Origin: Chrysomallon squamiferum
Taxonomy: Eukaryota > Mollusca > Gastropoda > Neomphalida > Peltospiridae
Length of the DNA: 64,000 bases
Assembly (NCBI GenBank): GCA_012295275.1
Contig: CM022679.1
Span: forward strand, 1,130,775-1,194,774
Direction of reading: 5' to 3'
Part shown: one piece after another, positions 1 to 11,700 of the stretch
Position numbering within the stretch: position 1 is the stretch's first letter
Layout of the letters: the number at the start of each line of letters is the position of its first letter
Translations under genes and position numbers: made by a program
The notes under the pieces: generated by a model
The model's database searches: none
Seen by the model: the letters and a program-made list of their open reading frames with translations, nothing else
Told to the model about the DNA's origin: nothing

Positions 1-1125
1 AAACAGATACATCCGGAAAATAGACTTGCCGAGAAGAAATGAACTATTCCCTGTTGGTACGATGTGTTCCCTTAGTGGCTGGGGATGTACCAGAAAAGGT
101 TGGTTCAGTGAATCGTTATTCTCCTTACTTTGTACAGAAGTTTGATAATGTTGAACAAATTATATCGAAAATTGTGGCACCATTATCCAAGATGACTTCT
201 GTTGAATAGAAAAATTACAATTGTAATACTGTTTTCCAATTAAAGAAGTTTCAGTTCGTTTTCTATGAACGGGAATCAAACGTGATTAACAAAATGGATT
301 TCATGTCTTTTGATATTTTTTTAAATGTCCTTGATCCAATTTCGCTATGAAGTAATGAAAGAACCTCCAGCTAACCGAAAGAAAAAGGTTGCTGTAAAAC
401 AAATTACTTTTTTGTTTCTTGTAGGTGGACATGCGTCACCCGTGGCACGGACAATAACAATTCCAATACTACGCAGCTCAACCTGCTATAAATTGTATCA
501 AGAAAACATGGAAAAGAAAGTATGTGCCGGTTACATAAACCAAGGGATTTCAGCCTGTAGTGTAAGTAAATACAGTCACATACCCCCAATACTCTCTCTC
601 TCTCTCAGATGCATGCGTGCACTCACACACACACGCACACACGCACAGACACACAGACACAAGAACCACTGCTACTACAAATATAAGTTTAAACGTACGT
701 TATCGACCTGTTATATTATTATAAGAGGTACTCTACTGCTACCAAACTCATCATGTCACTAGTGTTATATTATTATTACGATCAGTACTTTTTTTTATAT
801 TATTATAAATACGTACTGCTATCAAAAATTCACCAGTGTCACTACTGTTATATTATTATAAAAATGATTAATCCACAATCATATTAATCAGTGTCACTAC
901 TGTCATATTATTATAAAGATAATAATACTACTATCATATTAATCAGTGTGAGTTCTGCTTTGTTTTAAGGGTGACAGCGGTGGAGGTCTGGTTTGTGTAA
1001 TGCACAGCAGAACTGTTGTAGTCGGCGCGTTGTCGTTCGGGAGCCTCGATAGACCATCACAACTGCCGAACGTCTTCATAGCTGTCAGTCAGTACATGGA
1101 CTGGATCAGAAGATATGTCAGATGA
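1..1125 (+). CDS. SP1: secreted S1 serine protease, 3' part (exons 5-7)
   Basis: Chymotrypsin-fold (S1) serine protease whose 5' exons lie before the window. Exons are 1-98 (cut by the edge), 425-561 and 970-1125. Donors are AG|GTTGGT and GTAAGT, and both acceptors are AG. The first exon gives the Cys136 strand (MCSLSGWGCT), the second the Cys168 and Cys182 pair (KKVCAGY) and the ISACS pocket strand, the third GDSGGGLVC with the nucleophile Ser195, ending ...WIRRYVR and TGA at 1123. By chymotrypsin numbering, position 189 is Ser and 190 Ala, so trypsin specificity (Asp189) is not expected. Cys220 is missing and an extra Cys follows GWG. Phases match the complete copies downstream. The copy looks intact as far as it can be seen; residue 16, His57 and Asp102 are outside. 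A secreted digestive or salivary enzyme is an inference. Confidence 0.85.
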
Positions 1126-1592
1126 TATCATTTCCTGTCATCTGACACTGGTGCATTTCAGCCAAATTGTCATTTAAAGCCATGGAAACAACTATAACTA
1201 TTGTTTCTTTGTAATAATTGTTTTGAAATATGTTTTAAAACATATACTTTTTGACATTTTCAGTTATCTATCTGTCTATCTATCTATCTATTTATCTATC
1301 TATATATATTTTTTTTCAGTAATCTATCTATCTATCTATCTATCTGTCGATCTATATACATATATGTGTGTAAATTTAATAGATAGACAGATAGTTAGAT
1401 AGATAGATAGATATACAGATAGATAGATAGATAGACAGATAGATAGATAGATTGCTGAAAATGTCAACATATATATGTCAACTGCAAACTGGTAGTTAAA
1501 GTATTCATAACGTTTTAAGAATTAAAATAATCTAAAATCAGTTTTGGGAATCTTCTGAAAGTGTAGAATGTAAGAAAATGCGCCATCATGTG

Positions 1593-1649
<57 letters not shown>

Positions 1650-2146
1650 ACGCACACACTCATGCATACACACAAACACATGCATACAGTAGGCACTTAC
1701 TGTCGTGAAATGGCATAATAATAAATATCGCATCTAATGACAGTAGTTTGATCACAAGTTTGATGGGATAATGGTTTGTTCACAATCGATACGGACAAAC
1801 ATATTACTTTTTCACTTGAAATTGTATCTCATAGGAAAAACAAAACTATATGCTGATTCGGACAGTTAGTGTAACACAAATATAGTCGCAAGTCAGGAAC
1901 ACTCGGTCACAGCATTTTGCAGACACAAACCTTTCTAACACTAGGGCCTCGTTCTGACATACCTGCTGTGGCGTCGTATTTCGTTATTAATTAAGACCGG
2001 ATAGGAGAAGGGAACAAAAATCGAAATGAAAAACAAAACAAATACCATAAAATTTTGAAATATGATGAATATATGTATTGAAAAAGTAACAGTTTAAAGA
2101 CAGGTTCAGTTGAAAAAAAAAAAAATAATAATAATAATAATAATAA

Positions 2147-2239
<93 letters not shown>

Positions 2240-2360
2240 AATAAATAAATAAATCAGTAAATTTACACATCATTTGAAAGCACACCAAAGCCGCGCTGTG
2301 TTATGTAAAAGGTAATCGTAAAACCTGACCACGTCACTTGTTTACTTCATCATCGTCAGC
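1126..2360. other. SP1 3' flank and intergenic repeats
   Basis: No gene seen. The first 110 nt match the 3' flanks of the other protease copies (CTGTCATCTGACACT block, TTGTTTCTTTGTAATAA). A TCTA/TAGA foldback follows, then (CA)n at 1596-1643, about 450 nt of unremarkable AT-rich sequence, and (TAA)n running into (TAAA)n at about 2122-2253. Open frames here come only from the repeats. Confidence 0.7.
1248..1472. repeat. Tetranucleotide foldback, (TCTA)n facing (TAGA)n
   Basis: The left arm opens with GACATTTTCAG followed by TCTA/TCTG repeats. The right arm is TAGA/CAGA repeats closing with CTGAAAATGTC, the exact reverse complement of the left edge. The arms are about 90-100 nt around a spacer near 1355-1380. 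The matching unique edges show an inverted duplication, not two chance microsatellites. Confidence 0.8.
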
Positions 2361-2560
2361 ATGATTCGTTTTCTCCTTTTTCTGAGTCTTCCGATTTTTC
2401 CAGTGGGTAAGAAAGTGTTTCTCTGAAGCAGACCAAGCTGTAACTTACTGTAGATAGTCTGTGAATGAAAATTATTTATTTAGACGGGTAACGTTGTGAG
2501 TGACAAGTAGTGATCCTAACTGATCGATATATGAAACATTGTTTAACCTTCCAGTTACTC
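2290..2560 (+). pseudogene. SP2: orphan signal-peptide exon with decayed promoter
   Basis: Positions 2361-2406 encode a leader starting MIRF, with a Leu/Phe-rich core ending IFPV and then G|GTAAGAAAG, the same 46-nt phase-1 exon 1 as SP3, SP4, SP6 and SP7. Upstream, CCACGTCACTTG (2329-2340) is kept, but the TATAAAA of intact copies reads CGTAAAA. About 150 nt of typical intron 1 follow (to about 2560), then homology ends. No exon 2 occurs on the plus strand before the oppositely oriented SP3 begins. It is the stump of a plus-strand protease gene lost by rearrangement. Confidence 0.8.
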
Positions 2561-3372
2561 ACTGGAATCACTGTCATTCTCTTGACAAATATATCCACTT
2601 CTTTTAAAACAGAAAAAACAGAGAAAATATATAAAAAGAATATAAATTTTTGTTAGCTATAATTCTTTGTTTTCGTCAGTAAGAAAAATAAATATTCACG
2701 TCGAGACACATATCATAGAAAACACTAACATAATAACACTAATGTTGTTATTTTGGCATGGAAGACTGGAATGACATCATAACAGCTTCAAAACAGCCTC
2801 ATTATCGTTACATCCAAGTTCTTTCAGTGTGTGTTGATGACGGAAATTTATAAGTCGATAGATCATTTTTACCTGTTTCTCTGGTTCGGTTTATTTTCGG
2901 ATTTTCAATCATTTTTTTATAAGAATTTTCACCTAACTGATGTTTGATTTGATTATGCTTTTAAACATATGGCAAATTTACGTAACATTTAGAGTTTGGG
3001 AATTCGCCATTTCCGAAAAAAATTGGCGTTAGGAATGTTAATGAATAGATGTGATGTAGATTTTATATAATATTTTATTTATTCATTTACTTTTACTGAA
3101 GTGAAACTTTATTGAGATGTGAAATTTCCTGTCACCTTCCCGAGTGTTGTTCGTCTGTTTTTTTTTTAAGTTTCCCTGAATAAAATCATTTTAGTGACTT
3201 AATAATATAAGCAAACTCTCGAGCAAAAATGGTTTTCTACTTGTGTAAAAAGTAATATGATTTAGCCGTATCGATATTAAACAAACCATTCTCCCATCCT
3301 GGATGTGAAATTTCCTGTCACTTGTTATCCGAGTTCCCGAGTGTTATTATTATTTAATTAATTAATTAACTA

Positions 3373-3422
<50 letters not shown>

Positions 3423-3738
3423 GTTATTATTTTTAGTTATTTTTTTATTTTTTTATTTTTTATTTTTTTTTTTTTTTATTTGAACTAATTGATCAATCGC
3501 AAACATATTGTATCATAAAAAAGGTGCTTTTCTTTCCAATTATATGAATAAGAATAAGTCAGACTAACTTCTACTCCTCTTTCTTTTCCCATCGTTTTTC
3601 TTCTGTTTTTATGACATACCTGTTTAAAGACTTATAAGAGGAATTATAATGTTTTATTGACATTTAATTTCTTATTTAGTGTTTTTTTTTGGGGGGTTAA
3701 CAGACAATTTCGCTGAAATGTAGCAGTATGACATGACA
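2561..3738. other. Intergenic: duplicated 5'-flank block and SP3 3' flank
   Basis: Positions about 2620-2850 (AATATTCACGTCGAGACA ... GGCATGGAAGACTGGAATGA ... AAGTTCTTTCAGTGTGT) recur at about 13270-13430 and 33000-33170, always near a protease 5' end, so this is a duplicated upstream block. (TTA)n lies at 3371-3421 with T-rich sequence after it. TTTATT at 3653-3658 (AATAAA on the minus strand) is a plausible poly(A) signal for SP3, about 80 nt past its stop. No coding region seen. Confidence 0.65.
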
Positions 3739-6700
3739 TCAGCTGATAAGGTTCCTGATCCAATCAATGTAGGCGCTGACCCTTATATAGAGAGCCGGTT
3801 TATCTAGCGGGCTGTGCATGGTTCCAGTGGACAACACGCCCACTGCGTAATACCTGTTCCTTTTTCTACAAACCAGCGAGGCACCGCTGTCACCCTTGAA
3901 ATAATCAAACAGAACTATTAGTATTATAGCAGTATTATCATTTTTATAATGTATAAGTTAGTGACACTGATTAACATTATAGCAGTATTATCATTTTTAT
4001 AATGTATACGTTAGTGACACTGATTAGTATTATAGCAGTATTATCATTTTTATAATTTATAAGTTAGTGACACTGATTAACATTATAGCAGTCTTATCAT
4101 TTTTATAATGTATATGTTAGTGACACTGATTAGTATTATAGCAGTATTATCATTTTTATAATGTATACGTTAGTGACACTGATTAGTATTATAGCAGTAT
4201 TATCATTTTTATAATTTATAAGTTAGTGACACTGATTAGTATTATAGCAGTATTATCATTTTTATAATGTATATGTTAGTGACACTGATTAGTATTATAG
4301 CAGTATTATCATTTTTATAATGTATACGTTAGTGACACTCATTAACATTATTATCATTTCTATAATGTATAAGTTGGTGACACTGATTAACATGATAGTA
4401 TATTATCATTTTTACAATAATATAACAGTAGTGACACTGATTAATGTGATACTATATTATCATTTTTTTTTAACATTGTGAGAGTAATATGATAGTAGTA
4501 TCGTTATTTTTATAATAATATACTAATACTGATAGTAATTAATATGATAGTAGTATTTTTCAGTTTTACAATAATGTAACAGTAGTGACACCGATTAATA
4601 TGACAGTAGTATTATAATAATGTAATAGAGGTGACACTAATGAGTATGATAAGAGTACTAATAATATAACAGTTTGGTAACGTACGTCTATACTTGTCTG
4701 TGTAGTAGCGGTTGTATGTGTGTGCATGTTTGAATGCATGTATGTATGTGTGTACTTGTGTAAGTTTGTACGTATGTGTGTATGTGTGAGAGGGAGAGTG
4801 TTTGCTGTATGGTTGTTGGTTTCCTCACAGCAGTGATTCCAATTCCTCTGCCGATGTAACCGGCACATATTTTCTTTCCGACTGGGAGATTATAGAAAGA
4901 AATACAGTCTGCAATATTTAATATTGGGAGGTCTACGGTTTGTGCAATTCGTGTCCAACTGCGATCTACAAAAAACAAAAAACAAAAACAAGCCAAGCAA
5001 ATGTGAATATCTTGCTATATCTGTGAACATTTACTCACTGCATTTTGGTACATTTTAGTTTGGAGATGCGAAATATTTCTTTGTTTAAATAGTTACCTAT
5101 CTTTATTTAAGAATGTTGTTACGTAAGACTGAAATATATAGTGTATGTTTGAAATTATAAAAAAACGAAACAATAAAGAAGTATAATAATGTATGTATAG
5201 ATTCGTGATCCTTGCAAAGTTTGACTTTACATTTGCGACATGTTGTAAATGATGAAAATCGATTCGTGTCGACAGAAGGAGACAACGCAGTAGTAATATT
5301 TACATACTGGAAATAAACCTGATTCCATACAAACATTAATTTACAGTTATTACTGGGGATAATAAAGCCGGAATAGAGCGGACATTTTTAAATATGCGTT
5401 TTCTTCCCAATCTGCGCAAATATTGGATTCAAAACGTAAAAGTAATTTGTTTTAAAGAAATATTTTCTCTTTGGTTAACTGGAGGTTCACTTATTATTTC
5501 AAAGCACAGCTGGATCAAGTAAATTTTAAAACATATCAAAAGATCTGAAAGCCATTATTTTTAATCACGTTTGACAGCCGCTCATAGAAAAGAGACTAAA
5601 AAACTATTTAACTGGAGAACACTGTTAACGTTATAATTTTTCTTTTCATCGGAAGTGATCTTTATATTAATTTCCTATATAATTTGTTCAACATTATCAA
5701 ATATCTGCACAAACTAAGGAGAATAACGCTTCACTGAACCCACAGTGTGTAGCATTTCCAAAGCCAGTGACGGAACACATGGTACCAATAGCGAACGTTT
5801 CATTTCTTCTCGGCAAGTGTACTTTCTGTATGAATCTGTTTGTACCATCTACAGGTACACTTCTGGCCATTTTCACAAGGGCAATGTCGTTCATATACCC
5901 CCCTGCAATATGAGACAGACAGCAATGAAGGTAACATAAATAACATTGGAAAGTCTAAGTTACAGTTAAAACAAAAAGAACAAATATCTCAGTTTGTCAT
6001 TGTAATATTTGTAATTTCAGAACTACCAGACAGAGCTACAATGATTTTCTTCTCTCACGTAGATCATGTATTTTGGAATGCTAATAGAACTGTGCAGATT
6101 TCTATGCTGAGTCAGCGATAATCTCTAAAAAATTAGGTTGACATCTGGTGTGTAATTACAGATGGTATGAATCTTCATGCAGAGATGTGAATCTATGTTA
6201 GTGTAGAAAGTGTTATATAAACTGTTATATGTCTCAGTTAATGTAGAAATATCTTATGTAAATATAGTCATGGAGGTGTGTCAATACAGAGATGCAATGT
6301 CTAAATATAGAAGTGGGTGCACGCTAATGATCATATATAAATATAGAGGCTGATGTAAATTAATGTAGAAATGTATTATGTAAGTATAGATGTGCATGTA
6401 AGTTACTTAAGGCATCAAATATGTAAAGACAGTAGACCGGTTTTATATAAATATAGATATATATGTAAATTAACTAATATGTTATGTAAACAGATGTGTA
6501 TATAAGTTAATGTTGAGAGGAGTTATATGAATACAGGTGTTTGTTTAAGTTAATGTCGAGAGTGTGATTTGAATGTAGGTGTTTAATGTTAACATAGATG
6601 TGCTTGTAAACAAATGTGGAGATATGTTTTGTAAATATTAATGTGTATTATGAGATGTGATATGTTAATAAATGTGAATGTAAGTTAATGTAGAAATATG

Positions 6701-8725
6701 CTATGTTAATATAGATAGGCATTTAAATTAATCTAGATAAGTGTGATATAACTGTAGATGTATATGTAAGTTAATGTAGAGATGTGTCATACAAATACAG
6801 ATGTGAATGTAAGTTAATGTAGAGGTGTGATATGTGAATATAGATGTCGATGTAAATTAATGTACAGCTAGTGTAACTTCTCACTTTCATGAAAGTGTTC
6901 ATGTAAATGAATTACTGAGACTAGTGTAACTTCTCACTTTCATGAAAGTGTTCATGTAAATGAATTACTGAGACTAGTGTAACTAAGACTAGTGTAACTG
7001 AGACTAGTGTAACTGCTCACTTTCATTAAAGTGTTCATGTAAATGAATTACTGAGACTAGTGTAACTAAGACTAGTGTAACTGAGACTAGTGTAACTGAC
7101 ACTAGTGTAACTGAGACTAGTGTAACTGCTCACTTTCATGAAAGTGTTCATGTAAATGAATTACTGAGACTAGTGTAACTGAGACTAGTGTAACTGACAC
7201 TAGTGTAACTGAGACTAGTGTAACTGAGACTAGTGTAACTGAGACTAGTGTAACTTCTCACTTTCATGAAAGTGTTCATGTAAATGAATTACTGAGACTA
7301 GTGTAACTGAGACTAGTGTAACTGAGACTAGTGAAACTGCTCTTTCATTAAAGTGTTCATGTAAATGAATTACAGAGACTAGTGTAACTGAGACTAGTGT
7401 AACTGAGACTAGTGTAACTGCTCACTTTCATTAAAGTGTTCATGTAAATGAATTACTGAGACTAGTGTAACTGAGAGAAGTGAAACTGCTCTTTCATTAA
7501 AGTGTTCATGTAAATGAATTACTGAGACTAGTGTAACTGAGACTAGTGTAACTGCTCACTTTCATGAAAGTGTTCATGTAAATGAATTACTGAGACTAGT
7601 ATAACTGCTCACTTTCATGAAAGTGTTCATGTAAATGAATTACTGAGACTAGTGTAACTGAGACTAGTGTAACTGAGACTAGTGAAACTGAGACTAGTGT
7701 AACTGAGACTAGTGTAACTGAGACTAGTGTAACTGCACACTTTCATGAAAGTGTTCATGTAAATGAATTACTGAGACTAGTGTAACTGAGACTAGTGAAA
7801 CTGAGACTAGTGAAACTGCTCACTTTCATTAAAGTGTTCATGTAAATGAATTACTGAGACTAGTGTAACTGAGACTAGTGAAACTGCTCACTTTCATTAA
7901 AGTGTTCATGTAAATGAATTACTGAGACTAGTGTAACTGAGACTAGTGTAACTGAGACTAGTGAAACTGCTTACTTTCATTAAAGTGTTCATGTAAATGA
8001 ATTACTGAGACTAGTGTAACTGAGACTAGTGTAACTGAGACTAGTGTAACTGCTCACTTTCATGAAATTGTTCATGTAAATGAATTACTGAGACTAGTGT
8101 AACTGAGACTAGTGTAACTGAGACTAGTGAAACTGAGACTAGTGTAACTGAGACTAGTGTAACTGAGACTAGTGTAACTGAGACTAGTGTAACTGCACAC
8201 TTTCATGAAAGTGTTCATGTAAATGAATTACTGAGACTAGTGTAACTGAGACTAGTGAAACTGAGACTAGTGAAACTGCTCACTTTCATTAAAGTGTTCA
8301 TGTAAATGAATTACTGAGACTAGTGTAACTGAGACTAGTGAAACTGAGACTAGTGAAACTGCTCACTTTCATTAAAGTGTTCATGTAAATGAATTACTGA
8401 GACTAGTGTAACTGAGACTAGTGAAACTGCTCACTTTCATTAAAGTGTTCATGTAAATGAATTACTGAGACTGCGACGTCCCACTGGTGACTGGTGTTAA
8501 CTGCGGACGCGTTTGGAAAGTAGCTGAGTACTCGTTGAACGTAATCATCCTTCGTGATGATAATGAAATGAAAACAAAAAAAGTAGCATGTACACATGTT
8601 CTTACATACAAACAAATAGGAAGACAGATACATATAGACGCTTTCCATATATAAATAAATACATGCATATATACCTAGATGTACACACATAGACACGCAC
8701 ATACACTTTCATATTTAAACACCCC

Positions 8726-8772
<47 letters not shown>

Positions 8773-11700
8773 CATACATACATACATACATTCATACATA
8801 CATACAGTGATACCTTGACTTATGAGTTTAATTCGATCCGTGACCCAGGTCGTATCTCAATTTACTCGTACATCAAATCAATTTTCCAAAATGAAAGTAA
8901 TTGAAATACGATTAATCCGTTCCAGCCCCTCAAAAACCACCCCATTTATTTTTATTTTATTTTTTGTAATGTGTTTTTAAATAAGAAAAATGAATTTATA
9001 AACGACAAATATTGCATAAAAACAAAATAAACGAGAATATAAAGAAATAAATTGGTTTTGTAAAGTGTATTTATCTTGGAGATCAGAGAAATTATTTTAA
9101 CGCCTTTGACTGGTGTTACAGCCTTTATCAATTCCTTCTGCTTCAGTATGGTACATATCGTGAAGTACTACACTCGTACCGCCTAGCCAAGTTGACTACA
9201 GGCACACCTCACTCGTATTTTTCCATGAAATCAAACTTTAATTCAATGGACATCGTTCGCTTCTTTTTTTAGGCACTGTCCTTTGCACTCACTTTCTTAG
9301 GATCCATGGCCAGAAAAGAAAATAAAATTGGCAAAATACTTCACAAAAAGCGAGTACAACACAACAGAGATGCTTCAACGGCGAGGTAACCACGTGAAGT
9401 AAACGAGTGAGAAGCAGGATGCTGGCCGGATATTATACGTGTGTTGCACCAACTAGTGGCGGTATGTCTGAAGCTCGCTCGTAACTCGGATGCTGGCTCG
9501 CAACTCAAAGCAAAAAATGGACCGGGCCACTGGTCATAACTCGAAACACTCGTAACTTGGGCACTCGTAAGTCGAGGTACAACTGTATATATATATATAT
9601 TTGTACACACATAAAACTAACTATATTTACTAATGGAACAAACTGACGTTGTATCAAATAATGCTTCATACAATTTTTCAAAATTAGAGAAAGGAAAAAT
9701 CAGTACATATTCATAAAAGCATTGTGTCAGTATTTTGGACAGGGTTCATTCCTCGCACATGCATTTCAAGCCGGGTGAACAATTTTCTGTTTTGCATGTC
9801 TTGGGTGACATTATACACACACACGTTCTTGTCTGATGTTGTTTTTGAATGAAAACTATACACTGGTTGCTTAACCATTTGCAACTCAGAAAAACACGTC
9901 TGTTTGACAGAATATTGAAGGTTTCGTCATGTCACGGTCTTTCTGAAAACCAGCGTCTTCCAGTCACTGGAATGCTACAAGCAGGAAAGGCACTGAACCA
10001 AGTTGGCTGCCGTTTTGATGTACATCGAAACACTACAAACTCTTTTCTGAGATGTTATCAACAACAGCGCAACACCCATCACTTGCCCGCGTGCGATATC
10101 ACGTGAACAAGATAACCGTGTTCGGTTGCTTCATTTACGAAATCACTTCCAAACTCCAGTCTAACAGTTTGAAGTATTTCTGGGTTGTGACAAATTAGTG
10201 CCTGCACTGCACGGAATCGGTTACGGGAACACAGCATCCGGCCCCAACGAAGAGCCATACGTCCTCTTTTACTTCCACATCATCGGCAGGCTAGCTTAAC
10301 ATGGTGTCAGCAACATCTAGCGTTAACACGTGATGATTCTGAGTTTATATTTTTAATCAATAAACATTTTGTTCTCTGTTCATAATGTACAGTAAACTTG
10401 TTCCGTTAGGACACACACTCACACAGCCACACACATGAACACACACGTATAAATACATACATAACAAACATACATACACCCATAAAATACATACATACAT
10501 AAGTACATACATACATACCCACATAAATATATGCACATACATAAATAAACACACAGACATACAGGCAAATACTCAGTATTGTGTATTTTTTGTTCTTACC
10601 TGATATGTAATGGTGGCGAGTTTTACTCTCCAGTGTCGTCTTAATTGTAGCAGCATGCTAGGAAAAGCAATTTGTATATGCTATTACTTCTATGCCAAGT
10701 GTACGTATAACTGAACAACCTAATATCTGACCTTCACTGTTCTCGAAAAGAAAAAAAGTTTAACTTATAAACTGCAACTTTTATGGACCAAACAAATAAA
10801 TTTCGACAAAGGTTCAGTGTAGGTCCACATGATTATCTTGAACCCTATCGGTTCAGTATAACGACAAAGTGGTTCAAAATCGAGATATCCGAGTATCTTT
10901 GGGGAATTCCATTTTCAATACAATATCTTTCTGCTAACTGAGACTGCTTCACCAGTGAAGAGATATAGATTCAAAACTAGGATTAGAAAGATGAAAAAGG
11001 AAGGAAGGAATAAACATCAATTAGAAATAGAATATTCATTGTGTCAGTTATATCGTCCAGGTATTCATATAGCAAACGTTTTGCAACATATGTTTCGTCA
11101 TTTTTGATAGCAGCATGTCTGACTATGTCATCAGAAGTCAAGTGAATGTGAAAACTCGTGTCTAGCTGTATTTTGAGTTTGTGACGTCTGGCTATTTATG
11201 GATTTCTTGGTACTAGTTTCAAGCTGTAAAAGGAACGTTAGTGCGCACGCTGCTCTTCTATCTAGGACAACGTCTGATATTTTCAGATTCGGAATCTTCA
11301 TTTACTGATTCGGGCGGAGCACAGTTCTGTTCTGGCTCAGTTTGTTTGTCAGGTTCGGTGATGTTGTTGCTGTCGCCACGATTATGACGTCTCTGTTACG
11401 AGTTGTTCTGGCGGCACCTGCGTAATCAGCATCAGACCACACGTTCAGGTTGAAGCACTAAATGCCGCAACATTCAATATGGGGCATGTAAAAATACCCG
11501 CCTGTAATTTTCCCAGACGCGACGCGAAATTCTTTTCCGATCCTTATGAACAAAAACTAAGTCCTAAACTACAAATATGTAATATCTTACATAGGCACCT
11601 GTATACTCACCGGCACTATATATTGGCAAAACTAGCAAAACATTACATTTACATGGGCGAAACACGATTTTTCATCGTCTTTATCTCCTCGGTTGATCTT

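Noticed and set aside
2106-2288. Poly-Tyr frame
   Set aside because: Comes from (TAA)n read on the minus strand.
9341-9610. 89-residue minus-strand frame
   Set aside because: Falls within and beyond the Tigger-like element end; no coherent domain.
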